A stretch of DNA of 64,000 nt from assembly GCF_013410405.1 (NCBI RefSeq), contig NZ_JACCFK010000002.1:1922001-1986000 (forward strand), written 5' to 3'. Shown piece by piece: positions 18,651-26,310 of this stretch; position 1 is the stretch's first letter, and each line of letters opens with the position of its first letter. Source of the stretch: Amycolatopsis endophytica (lineage in GTDB: Bacteria; Actinomycetota; Actinomycetes; Mycobacteriales; Pseudonocardiaceae). The notes under the pieces are model-generated. The model did no database searches. It saw only the letters and a list, made by a program, of their open reading frames with translations, and had not been told where the DNA came from. The translations under genes were made by a program, and so were the position numbers.

Positions 18651-19547
18651 TCAGAAGCGGGCCTTCGGCTCGCCACTCGTCGTCCAGTTGCCGTCGACGA
18701 CGGAGAACTGCTTGATGACCGGCGCCATCGCCGCCTTGTTCTCCGCTGTCGCCGGGCCCATCCCGCCGGAGGCGACCAAGCCGCCGTCGACGATCAGGTT
18801 CTGGCCGGTCACCCAGGATGCCTGGGGCGAGACCAGGAAGAGCGCCGCGTTGGCGATGTCGTCCGGCTCGCCCAGCCTCGGCACCAGCGTGCCGAGCTCC
18901 GAGACCCGGCGGCTCTCGGTGCCGGGTTCGCCGTAGAACGTCAGCCCGGCTTCGGTGCCCACCGCGCCGGGCGTGACGGAGTTGACCCGGACCCCGATCT
19001 CGGCCAGTTCGTTGGCGAGGATGACCGTCATCCGCAGGACCGCGGCTTTCGCACAGCAGTAGGACAGCAGGAAGCTCAGGTTGCCGGGATAGCCGGCACC
19101 GAGAATGCCGGTCGTCGATCCGACGAACACGATCGCGCCGCCACCGCGCTTGCGCATGTGCGGAATCACGTGCTTGGTGACCAAATAGTGCAATGTGAGA
19201 ACGTTGTCCTGGGAGAACTTCCAGTCCTCGAGCGACATGTCCTCGATCGTCCCGATCCGGAACTGGGCGGCGCTGTTGTAGAGGATATCGATTCCGCCAT
19301 AGGTCTCGGCAGCGAATTCGGCGAGACGATGGGCGTTCTCCTCGACGGTGAGATCGAGCGGGTAGAGCGCCTCCATCTCGCCACCGGCCTTACGGACCAG
19401 CTCGACGGTTTCGGCGGCCGTTTCCTCGTTGATGTCGCAACCGATGATCCTGGCGCCCTCGCTGGCGTACCGCAGGGCGACATTCCGAGCGATACCCCTT
19501 CCGGTTCCCGTGATAACGGCAACCTTCCCTTCGAGTTGACCCGGCAT
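18651..19547 (-). CDS. Short-chain dehydrogenase/reductase
   Basis: A 298-residue classical SDR. The cofactor motif is TGTGRGIA (Ala replaces the last Gly), the segment LYNSAAQF stands in for NNAG, the catalytic Ser is in FVGSTTG, and Tyr/Lys are in SYCCAK. The C-terminus has the usual SWVTGQNLIVDGG followed by an extra tail of about 40 residues. It would interconvert a hydroxyl and a keto group, for example a 3-hydroxyacyl-CoA. ATG 19547 has a GGAAGGTGAGG ribosome site. It is divergent from an acyl-CoA dehydrogenase, and the intergenic region carries the second operator-like motif. Confidence 0.88.
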   Translation of the reverse strand: MPGQLEGKVAVITGTGRGIARNVALRYASEGARIIGCDINEETAAETVELVRKAGGEMEALYPLDLTVEENAHRLAEFAAETYGGIDILYNSAAQFRIGTIEDMSLEDWKFSQDNVLTLHYLVTKHVIPHMRKRGGGAIVFVGSTTGILGAGYPGNLSFLLSYCCAKAAVLRMTVILANELAEIGVRVNSVTPGAVGTEAGLTFYGEPGTESRRVSELGTLVPRLGEPDDIANAALFLVSPQASWVTGQNLIVDGGLVASGGMGPATAENKAAMAPVIKQFSVVDGNWTTSGEPKARF

Positions 19548-19624
19548 ACGCCTCACCTTCCCGCGTGACTTGTGCGACCGTCTCGACTGTTGTGAGGATG
19601 ATAGGCACGAGCCGGAAGCACTGT

Positions 19625-19642
19625 GTGTCTCAAACTTGGACA
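19625..19642. promoter_or_regulatory. Candidate AcoR-type operator (copy 2)
   Basis: GTGTCTCA-N4-TGGACA, identical in its 14 conserved positions to the site at 16669. It sits in the 146-bp divergent promoter between the SDR and the acyl-CoA dehydrogenase, which would tie both genes to the main operon. Confidence 0.55.
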
Positions 19643-19693
19643 GAATCGGCGTGATCGGCATTTGCGCCGCGAGCGGGCGTTAACATCGGCGCT

Positions 19694-20839
19694 GTGCCAG
19701 CAAAGAGACTTCTGCCGACCCCCGAAGCGGACGCGATCGTGGAGGAGGCCCGCCGTTTCGCTCAAGAGGAGTTGACGCCGCGAGCCGCCGACGAATCCGA
19801 GTCGGGGTCGCTGCGGGATGTGTTCACACGGCTGGGTGAGCTCGGCTACCTGGGCATGCCCTACCCCAGGCAGGCCGGTGGGTCGGGTCAGCCCTACGAG
19901 GTCTACCTACAGGCGCTCGAGGAGATAGGTGGCGCCTGGACCGCTGTCGGCCTCGGCCTCAGCGTCCACATTGCATCGTGCTATCCGCTCGCCACCCTCG
20001 GGACGCGCGCCCAGTCCGAACGCTGGCTCGGCGACATGCTGGCGGGCGGGCAGCTCGGTGGTTACTGCCTCTCCGAGAAACACGCCGGCTCCGATCCGGC
20101 GGCGATGCAGTCGCGGGCCCGGCGCACGCCGGAAGGGTTCGAGCTCACCGGCAGCAAGGCCTGGGTGACCCACGCCGGCGACGCCGACTTCTACACCGTG
20201 TTCGCCCGAACCTCGAAGGACCGCTCGCACGGCATTTCCTGCTTCCTGGTCGCCGCCGACTCGCCGGGACTGTCGGTACGGCGCCCGGAGCGCACGATGG
20301 GCCTGGCCGGGTCGGCTGTCGCGACGGTCGACTTCGACGGCGTCAGAATCGACGCCGAGCGGCTGGTCGGCGGAGACGGCAGGGGGCTGGGAATCGCGCT
20401 CGAGGCGCTGGACAGCGGGCGGCTGGGAATCGCCGCCATCGCCGTCGGACTGGCCCAGGCGGCACTCGATCATTCGGTGGCATACGCGACGGAACGTGAA
20501 ACCTTCGGCGAGCGGCTCATCGAGCACCAGGGCCTCGGCTTTCTGCTCGCCGACATGGCGGCCGCGGTGGCCGGCGCGCGTGGAGCCTTGCTCGATGCGG
20601 CCCGGCGCCGCGATCGGGGCCTCCCGTTCTCACGGGAGGCGTCGATCGCGAAGCTGGTTGCCACCGACGCCGCCATGAAGGTGACGACTGACGCGGTTCA
20701 GGTGCACGGAGCATGGGGCTACACCAAGGATTCCCCGGTCGAGCGCCAGATGCGCGACGCCAAGGCGCTGCAGATCCTCGAAGGCACCAACCAGATCCAG
20801 CGCATGGTGATCGCGCGCCACCTCGGCCGCGGCCAGTGA
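19694..20839 (+). CDS. Acyl-CoA dehydrogenase (short-chain type)
   Basis: A 381-residue homotetramer-type acyl-CoA dehydrogenase. YCLSEKHAGSDPAAMQSRA is the substrate/FAD loop, HGAWGYTKDSPVERQMRDA precedes the C-terminal helix, and ILEGTNQIQRMVI carries the catalytic Glu of butyryl-CoA-type enzymes. It starts at GTG 19694. Unlike the pair in the operon, this enzyme looks self-sufficient and may handle shorter chains later in the pathway. Confidence 0.88.
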   Translation: MPAKRLLPTPEADAIVEEARRFAQEELTPRAADESESGSLRDVFTRLGELGYLGMPYPRQAGGSGQPYEVYLQALEEIGGAWTAVGLGLSVHIASCYPLATLGTRAQSERWLGDMLAGGQLGGYCLSEKHAGSDPAAMQSRARRTPEGFELTGSKAWVTHAGDADFYTVFARTSKDRSHGISCFLVAADSPGLSVRRPERTMGLAGSAVATVDFDGVRIDAERLVGGDGRGLGIALEALDSGRLGIAAIAVGLAQAALDHSVAYATERETFGERLIEHQGLGFLLADMAAAVAGARGALLDAARRRDRGLPFSREASIAKLVATDAAMKVTTDAVQVHGAWGYTKDSPVERQMRDAKALQILEGTNQIQRMVIARHLGRGQ

Positions 20840-20897
20840 ACATCACGGGCGTGGCACCGAGGTGGCGGCGTCCCTCGCTCGCGCCGAGGCCCGCGGT

Positions 20898-21902
20898 CTA
20901 GCCTTCGCCGCCGCGGTCCGGCATGTGCTGTTCGGGGTAGCGGCCGCCCTTGGCGGCACCCTTCGGGATCAGCTCGTCGATGCGGGCCAGATCCTCCCGG
21001 TCGAGCGTGACGGCGGTGCTGGCGATCATGGTCTCGATCTGCCCGGGTCGCCGCGATCCGATGACCGGGACGATGTCGTCGCCCTGGGCGGCGACCCAGG
21101 CGATGGCCACCTGCGCGAGCGTGGCGTGCTTCGCCTCGGCGATCTCCGCCAGATCGGCGACCAGCGCGTCGTTGTGCTCACGGTTGCCGGGCCGGAACCG
21201 CGGCATCATCGGCAGGGCGCCGCCGGTCGCGCCGCTGCCTCCGATGAGGCCCTTGGCCAGGACTCCGTACGCGGTGATGCCGATGCCGAGCTCGCGGCAG
21301 ACAGCGAGAACGTCGTCCTCGATCTCCCGGCTGAACAGCGAGTACTCGATCTGCAGGTCACTGATCGGCGCGACGGCCGCGGCACGGCGAATGGTGTCGG
21401 AGCCGACCTCGCTCAGACCGATGTGCCGGACGTATCCCTGCTCGACCAGTTCGGCGATCGCACCGATCGTGTCCTCGATCGGCACCTGGGGGTCGAGCCG
21501 GGCGGGACGGTAGATGTCGACGTGATCCGTGCCCAGGCGCCGGAGCGAGTAGGTGAGGAAGTTGCGGACCGCCTCGGGCCGGGCGTCCTTGATCCCGGCC
21601 GGCATCCCGGCTGGGGTGAGCAGCTCGCCGAACTTCACCGAGAGCACGGCGTCGTCGCGGCTGCGCTCGCGCAGGGCACGCCCGACGAGGAGCTCGTTGT
21701 GCCCGGCGGCGTAGAAGTCACCGGTGTCGAGCAAGGTGCCCCCGGCGTCGAGGTAGGCGTGGATGGTGCGGACGCTCTCGTCGTCATCGGTGTGCCCGTA
21801 GGCGCCCGACATGCCCATGCAACCCAAACCAGGTGAGGAGACTGCCGGGCCGCTGCGGCCGAGGTGGCGGGTGTGGAGCGTCGCGGAAGGTGAATCGGTC
21901 AT
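20898..21902 (-). CDS. Aldo/keto reductase
   Basis: A 334-residue aldo/keto reductase with the (beta/alpha)8 signatures LGCMGMSGAYG, the active-site region LLDTGDFYAAGHNE, and the NADPH-binding end VIGSRRPGQIE. The catalytic Tyr is in the DFYAAG segment and Lys in SVKFGE. It starts at ATG 21902, divergent from an XRE regulator of the class that commonly controls such reductases. Relatives reduce aldehydes or ketones; the substrate is unknown. The gene converges on the acyl-CoA dehydrogenase. Confidence 0.88.
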   Translation of the reverse strand: MTDSPSATLHTRHLGRSGPAVSSPGLGCMGMSGAYGHTDDDESVRTIHAYLDAGGTLLDTGDFYAAGHNELLVGRALRERSRDDAVLSVKFGELLTPAGMPAGIKDARPEAVRNFLTYSLRRLGTDHVDIYRPARLDPQVPIEDTIGAIAELVEQGYVRHIGLSEVGSDTIRRAAAVAPISDLQIEYSLFSREIEDDVLAVCRELGIGITAYGVLAKGLIGGSGATGGALPMMPRFRPGNREHNDALVADLAEIAEAKHATLAQVAIAWVAAQGDDIVPVIGSRRPGQIETMIASTAVTLDREDLARIDELIPKGAAKGGRYPEQHMPDRGGEG

Positions 21903-21973
21903 GCCACGAGCCTCTCCGGTCGCGCGTGCCCCGACCAGGCCCGTTGCATCCACGGAGAGGCTCTCCCTGGCTA

Positions 21974-21996
21974 ATCGGTCCGGCGCGGCCGATAGT
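21974..21996. promoter_or_regulatory. Palindromic operator/-10 region in divergent promoter
   Basis: An imperfect palindrome (ATCGGTCCG, short centre, CGGCCGAT) lies in the 100-bp gap between the aldo/keto reductase and the XRE gene. A -10-like GATAGT (21991-21996) follows, 6 bp before the XRE start codon. It probably serves autoregulation and control of the divergent reductase. Confidence 0.35.
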
Positions 21997-22002
21997 GGAG
22001 GA

Positions 22003-22848
22003 ATGATCGATCGGCACGGCCTCGCTGACTTCCTCCGTCGCAGGCGGGAACGCCTGCGACCGGCCGACGTCGGCCTGCCTGCTGGTGCTCGCCGTCGGAC
22101 GCCGGGTCTGCGGCGTGAGGAGGTCGCACAGCTGGCCGGCATCTCCACGGACCATTACGCCCGGCTCGAGCAGGAGCGCGGGTCGGCCCCGTCGGAATCC
22201 GTCGTGGCCGCTCTGGCACGTGCGCTGCGATGTGATCTGGACGAACGCGATCACCTGCTCCACCTCGCCGGATATCCGGCACCTCTGCGCCGAGCCGGAC
22301 GGCACATCCGCCCAGGACTCATCGCCCTCGCGAGTCGTCTCGACGATGTGCCCGTCTGCATCTACACCGATCTCGGCGAGATCGTGTGGAAAAACGCCCT
22401 GCTCACTGCGTTGCTGGGCTACGGGGAGACCGCACCCGGCCGCGACAGCAACATGATCTGGCGCATGTTCACCGACCCGGCGGGACACGCCCGTGTCCCC
22501 GAAGAAGACTGGGCACGTCTGGCCGCGGTACACGTCGCCGACCTGCGCGCCACGTACTCCCGGCGTGGTGGCGACGCCGACGTCACCGCTCTGGTGAACG
22601 ATCTGATCGAGGCCAGTGACGAGTTCCGCGAACTGTGGCAGCGGCACGAGGTCGGCGTCCGCCGCTCCGACCTCAAGCGCACCGTTCACCCCGAGGTGGG
22701 AACGATCGAGCTGCACTGCGAGGTCATGCTCACCCCCGACGCCGACCTCAACCTCCTCGCCTTCTTCCCCCTCGAAGGCACCGACGCCGCCGAAAAGCTC
22801 GAACTGCTGCGCGTCATCGGCACCCAGGACTTCCAGACGACCTCGTAG
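22003..22848 (+). CDS. XRE-family regulator with MmyB-like domain
   Basis: A 281-residue protein with an N-terminal HTH (RTPGLRREEVAQLAGISTDH, about residues 32-51) and an MmyB-like C-terminal domain; the segment TDLGEIVWKNALLTALLG matches its PAS-like core. ATG 22003 has a GGAGG ribosome site only two bases away, or the mRNA may be nearly leaderless. It is divergent from the aldo/keto reductase and is probably its repressor. The unknown protein 61 bp downstream may be cotranscribed. Confidence 0.87.
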   Translation: MIDRHGLADFLRRRRERLRPADVGLPAGARRRTPGLRREEVAQLAGISTDHYARLEQERGSAPSESVVAALARALRCDLDERDHLLHLAGYPAPLRRAGRHIRPGLIALASRLDDVPVCIYTDLGEIVWKNALLTALLGYGETAPGRDSNMIWRMFTDPAGHARVPEEDWARLAAVHVADLRATYSRRGGDADVTALVNDLIEASDEFRELWQRHEVGVRRSDLKRTVHPEVGTIELHCEVMLTPDADLNLLAFFPLEGTDAAEKLELLRVIGTQDFQTTS

Positions 22849-22909
22849 ACCGGGGAACGCGAGCCGCCCACGACCACTGCGTGACAAGGCGCACCAGAAA
22901 GGCACCCGT

Positions 22910-23716
22910 ATGCCAGACATCGCTATCGCCTGCTCGATCGACAACCGCCCCTGGTCCGGTGAACAGCTCGCCGCGGTGGAGTACGACCGCCATCGTCATG
23001 TGCTTCACGAAATGACACGGCTGGGAGCCACCATCGAACACGCCGGCGGCAGGCTCACCCACGAGGAAATCGACTTCCTCGACGCCGCCGAAGCCCGCAC
23101 GGCCTGCATCACCGCACGTCGGTCGTACGGGGTCGAGGGCATCACACATCTTTACCGGGACCTGCTGCGGGCGTCCGACAGGATGTGGAAGGAGGTGAAC
23201 GCGGGGAGCGGGAAGAACGCTCCCCTGCGGTTCGCCACCGCCGATGTCACAGTGACAGGGCTGCGCATCGAGGAGCTTCATGCCGCGCTCGGTCCAGCGA
23301 ACCTGAGCCGCGACTACGCCTCGCTCAACCCGGACCACTACTTCATCGAAGAAGACGGCGACGGCATGCACGCGATGGAGACTTTCGGCATGTACGGCGC
23401 CCCGACCGAGATGCACCTCATCGCGGACCCCGCCATCCCGGTTCCCGTCGAACCGGCAGCTGGATACCTGGTCCTCACGGCTGGCTCGACGAGCCTGGCC
23501 AGCGATGGCACCGAAATCAACGTCCTGGCATTCCACCAGTACAAGCCGTTGGACAACGGTTTTGCCGTCAAACTCGGCTCGCTCTACCCGGCGGCGACAC
23601 GGCGACAGATCGTCGAGGGACACAAGGTCCACATGGCCATCGAATTCCGGGCGATGTGCGAGCTCGCGGCGGGTGCCGACGCCGGGCTGGGGGCGGACTC
23701 CGATCTCGTGAAGTGA
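22910..23716 (+). CDS. Hypothetical protein, 268 aa
   Basis: I do not recognise a family. The protein is soluble, without signal peptide or membrane helix. It starts at ATG 22910, has an acidic central segment (FIEEDGDGMHAMETFG) and no obvious catalytic motif. It follows the XRE regulator on the same strand and ends about 180 bp before the tRNA-fragment region. Codon use and GC-rich third positions look native. Confidence 0.7.
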   Translation: MPDIAIACSIDNRPWSGEQLAAVEYDRHRHVLHEMTRLGATIEHAGGRLTHEEIDFLDAAEARTACITARRSYGVEGITHLYRDLLRASDRMWKEVNAGSGKNAPLRFATADVTVTGLRIEELHAALGPANLSRDYASLNPDHYFIEEDGDGMHAMETFGMYGAPTEMHLIADPAIPVPVEPAAGYLVLTAGSTSLASDGTEINVLAFHQYKPLDNGFAVKLGSLYPAATRRQIVEGHKVHMAIEFRAMCELAAGADAGLGADSDLVK

Positions 23717-23718
23717 CT

Positions 23719-23796
23719 ACCGGTGGACGGATACCGGGATCGACCTCTTCGGCGTGAACCATGTCCGCGTACCCGCTCTGACCTGCGGAAACCTGC
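23719..23796. repeat. Decayed copy of the tRNA-Val/att repeat
   Basis: This stretch matches 23892-23976 over about 80 bp, with several substitutions and a 9-bp deletion inside the T-arm region. Shared blocks include CCTCTTCGG, GTGAAC and CTGACCTGCGGAAA. It looks like an older att site or an imperfect duplication, 172 bp from the better-preserved copy. Confidence 0.6.
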
Positions 23797-23842
23797 ATAC
23801 CGCGGGTGCGATCCTGCTCACAGCCCGCTCCCCACGAACGCC

Positions 23843-23877
23843 GACGGCCTGTCGACGATGATCGTCGGCAGGCCGTC
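23843..23877. terminator. Near-perfect 35-bp palindrome
   Basis: Arms GACGGCCTG and CAGGCCGTC flank an inner perfect repeat CGACGAT/ATCGTCG with a one-base centre and one T:G mismatch. It lies between the two tRNA-derived repeats, immediately 3' of the tRNA fragment on the minus strand. It could be a transcription terminator inherited with the tRNA 3' flank, or a protein-binding palindrome. Confidence 0.5.
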
Positions 23878-23891
23878 TGAACAGCTACAAC

Positions 23892-23976
23892 AACCGGTGG
23901 GCGATACTGGGATCGAACCAGTGACCTCTTCGGTGTGAACTATGTACGCGATACCGCGCTGACCTGCGGAAATCTG
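23892..23976. repeat. Better-preserved copy of the tRNA-Val/att repeat
   Basis: Direct repeat partner of 23719-23796. It contains the complete 45-bp tRNA-Val 3' fragment and runs on into sequence (CTGACCTGCGGAAA) that the decayed copy also shares, so the duplication exceeds the tRNA core. Confidence 0.6.
23896..23940 (-). other. 3' fragment of tRNA-Val(CAC): integration att core
   Basis: Read on the minus strand, the segment runs from the anticodon loop (GTTCACACC, anticodon CAC) through the T-arm (CTGGTTCGATCCCAG) to the acceptor end (ATCGCCCACC). The D-arm and 5' half are missing, and the match stops abruptly at the anticodon loop. That is the hallmark of the distal att site left by an integrative element that targets a tRNA 3' half. 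By orientation, the element would extend to higher coordinates towards an intact tRNA-Val that I do not see in this window. Confidence 0.75.
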
Positions 23977-23996
23977 ACTTCTGCAGGTCAGCGCGG
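23954..23996. repeat. Perfect 14-bp inverted repeat next to att core
   Basis: CCGCGCTGACCTGC (23954-23967) and its exact reverse complement (23983-23996) are separated by a 15-nt loop. The left arm is part of the duplicated att repeat; the decayed copy lacks the right arm. It may be a recombinase/accessory-protein site or a terminator of a lost integrase gene. The 208 bp from here to the next gene show no supportable feature. Confidence 0.55.
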
Positions 23997-24204
23997 TTGG
24001 TTCAGGTCGGTTGAGGACCGTTCCGGCCCGCTCGGCGCGCAACGCTGCTCCCAAGTTGCTCCCCACCGTGCTCCCACGGCGCATCGCGCGAGCGAATCCG
24101 CGGTTCTGGGCAGCTGAACCGGCCCGCTGGAGTCACTATGCCAACTGGGTGGTTGATCACTGTTCGGGCTCCGCAGCTCCGGTGATCGGCCATGCTTGGA
24201 CCTC

Positions 24205-25698
24205 ATGGTCGAGCCGCAGGTTCAGGTAGTGCCGCTCGCACCGGAGGATCGAGACGGCTACCAGGCCGCCATCGGTCTCGGCAACCGGTTCATCGACCGG
24301 CTGGGGCAGTTGTCCTACGCCGCGTTCGAAGAGGCCGCGGAGCAATCGCGGTTGCTCATCGCACGCCACGAGCGGGCCGGGGCGTTGATCGGATATGCCC
24401 TGTTCCGACTTGCCCGCAACGAAGTCTCCTTGACCCACCTGTGCGTCGAGCCGGACGCACGTGGCACCGGCGTCGCTCGTGCTCTCGTCGACGAGATGAC
24501 CCGCCGCCATCAGGATCGGCTGGGCATTCGCGCCAAGTGCCGTGACGGCTACGGGCTCGAGCAGACGTGGTCCAGCCTGGGCTTCACAGCCCGGGCACGA
24601 ACCACGGGCCGGGGGCGCGATCGAGCCCCGATGACCGTGTGGTGGAAGGACCATGGTCATCCGGACCTCTTCACTGAGTTCGAGCAGCCGGTCGAGTTGC
24701 GGGCGGCGATCGACCTCAACATCGTCCGCGATCTGGCCGCCCCTGCGGCACGCCGGCGCCGCTCGGACTTCCTCATCGCCGACCACCTCGCCGGGCGGCT
24801 CCAGCTGGTGATCACCTCGGGTATGCACGCCGAACTCGATCGCACCAGCCGCGACGGCCGGCAACCCCTGCTACTAGCCATCGACACCTACCCGACGATC
24901 CATGCCGACCGCGCCGCGGCGGAATCGCTGCACGATCAACTGCTGAAAGCCATTCGCGCGGATGCGCCCACATACCCGGCAACCGAGCAGGACCGCAACG
25001 ACTTGGTGCAGGTGGCACACGCAGCGGCTGCCGGCCTCAGCGTATTCCTCACGTGGGACGAAGGTCTGATCAAGCTCCTCGGCCCCGTGATCGGGAACCT
25101 CACTGGCATGAAGATCATGACTCCGACGTATGTGGTCCTCCACCTGGAAGAACTCGCCAACGCCGAAGCGTTTCGCCAAGTCGCCCTGTCCGGCAGCAGC
25201 TTCAGCCACGCCCGAGCGGGAGCCGGACTCAAACGCGAACTCGCGGCCTTCCTCGCGAAAACCGGCGGCGAACGCAAACGCGACCTGCAAGAACGTGTCG
25301 AGCAACTGATCCAATGCGGGCAAGGACCGTGGCTGGTTCACGGCGACGACGCCCGAGCGATCGCCCTGTACTGCGGCCACCTCGAAGACAAGCGCTGGTC
25401 CGTGCCGCTCCTGCGAGTAGCCGACCACCCCACGGGCGACACCCTCGCCAGGCACCTCCTCTGGCTGTTCAAGCAACAAGCACGGGAGGCGGGGACCAAG
25501 CTCGTCGAGATCGCCGATCCCCACCTGGCACCGCGGGTCGAGCAAGGGGCCGACTTCGAGTTGATGACCCACGTGGACGGCCGTTGGTACGCGCCAGTCG
25601 TCGACGTCTGCGGAACGGCACGCGAGGTCGTGAGCGCAGCCAACAACGCCCTCCGGGCCGCAGGTCTCGGTGCCGCACCACTCCTGAGCCCTGCCTGA
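24205..25698 (+). CDS. GNAT acetyltransferase-PIN nuclease fusion (frameshifted 3' end)
   Basis: A 497-residue protein. Residues about 1-135 are a GNAT domain with acetyl-CoA motif CVEPDARGTGVARALVD. Residues about 155-310 are PIN-like, with scattered acidic residues in RAAIDLNIVRD, GMHAELDR and FLTWDEGL. A third region (about 330-490) leads towards the conserved continuation found in the -1 frame at 25695-26258. GNAT domains transfer acetyl groups; PIN domains are usually RNases. I prefer ATG 24205; an upstream TTG at 24196 would add three residues. It sits in mobile-element debris and is followed by an ASCH gene. Function unknown; a stress or defence RNase is one possibility. Confidence 0.7.
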   Translation: MVEPQVQVVPLAPEDRDGYQAAIGLGNRFIDRLGQLSYAAFEEAAEQSRLLIARHERAGALIGYALFRLARNEVSLTHLCVEPDARGTGVARALVDEMTRRHQDRLGIRAKCRDGYGLEQTWSSLGFTARARTTGRGRDRAPMTVWWKDHGHPDLFTEFEQPVELRAAIDLNIVRDLAAPAARRRRSDFLIADHLAGRLQLVITSGMHAELDRTSRDGRQPLLLAIDTYPTIHADRAAAESLHDQLLKAIRADAPTYPATEQDRNDLVQVAHAAAAGLSVFLTWDEGLIKLLGPVIGNLTGMKIMTPTYVVLHLEELANAEAFRQVALSGSSFSHARAGAGLKRELAAFLAKTGGERKRDLQERVEQLIQCGQGPWLVHGDDARAIALYCGHLEDKRWSVPLLRVADHPTGDTLARHLLWLFKQQAREAGTKLVEIADPHLAPRVEQGADFELMTHVDGRWYAPVVDVCGTAREVVSAANNALRAAGLGAAPLLSPA

Positions 25699-26258
25699 CC
25701 GCACACGCGGCGGCGCGGCTCGAGCAGGCCTGGTGGCCGGCCAAACTGCTGGACAGCGAGCTGCCTTGCTTCGTCGTTCCGATCAGAAGCGGGTACGCGC
25801 ACGAGCTGTTCGGATACCCCGACGGCATCGTGCCCCGCGACCCACAACTCTCCCTGGGACGGGAACACGTCTACTACCACAGCGTCGGCAACAACCCCCT
25901 CGCCGAGCCCGGACGCGTCCTCTGGCTCTCGACAGGAAAGGGCACGGGCAGCGGGCACTTCTTCGCCGCCTCGCAGCTCGAAGGGCTGATGATCGACAGT
26001 CCGGAGAATCTGCATGCAGCGCTGTCCTACTACGGCGTGTTCGACCTGGCCGCGGTCACCCGCGCAGCACGAGGCCGCCAGCAAGCCGAAGCCCTCCGCA
26101 TCTCCAACACAGAGATCTTCCGGGCGCCCGTGTCACTCCGCCGTTACCACCGCTACCGCGAGCAAGTGGGCGACGGGCCCACCGCTTTCATGAGCGCCCG
26201 GCAGATCCCAGCTGAGCTCTTCGGCAAGATCTACCGGGAAGGAACCGGCACGCAGTAG
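25695..26258 (+). pseudogene. C-terminal PUA/ASCH-like part of the GNAT-PIN gene, -1 frame
   Basis: Protein-like sequence continues directly across the TGA at 25696-25698 after a -1 shift (GCC|CTG), giving residues such as RLEQAWWPAKLLDSELP and FVVPIRSGYAHELFG. The segment VLWLSTGKGTGSGHFFAAS and the closing FRAPVSLRRY resemble a PUA-like (EVE/ASCH) barrel. There is no suitable start codon near 25695 and no slippery heptamer, so a one-base deletion, a sequencing error or an unconventional frameshift are all open. The fold assignment is inferred. Confidence 0.55.
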
Positions 26259-26271
26259 CAGCCACGGCCTC

Positions 26272-26310
26272 GTGACAATGTCGATCAATCGAACTAGTGT
26301 TCCCCTCATG
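26272..26310 (+). promoter_or_regulatory. Leaderless promoter with LexA-like SOS box
   Basis: The -35 is GTGACA (26272-26277), followed by a 17-bp spacer and the -10 TAGTGT (26295-26300). The start codon ATG is 8 bases beyond, at 26308, as in leaderless actinobacterial transcripts. Overlapping the -10 is TCGAACTAGTGTTCCC (26289-26304), matching 10 of 12 fixed positions of the actinobacterial LexA box TCGAAC-N4-GTTCGA. All elements are read directly; LexA control is inferred. Confidence 0.6.

Noticed and set aside
23818..24084. Minus-strand ORF containing EEVTGSIPVSPT
   Set aside because: This peptide is the translation of a tRNA 3' end, a well-known false ORF.
25053..25694. Open frame upstream of the PUA-like segment in the -1 frame
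   Set aside because: It overlaps the GNAT-PIN coding sequence and is Arg/Pro-rich noise; only 25695-26258 looks like protein.
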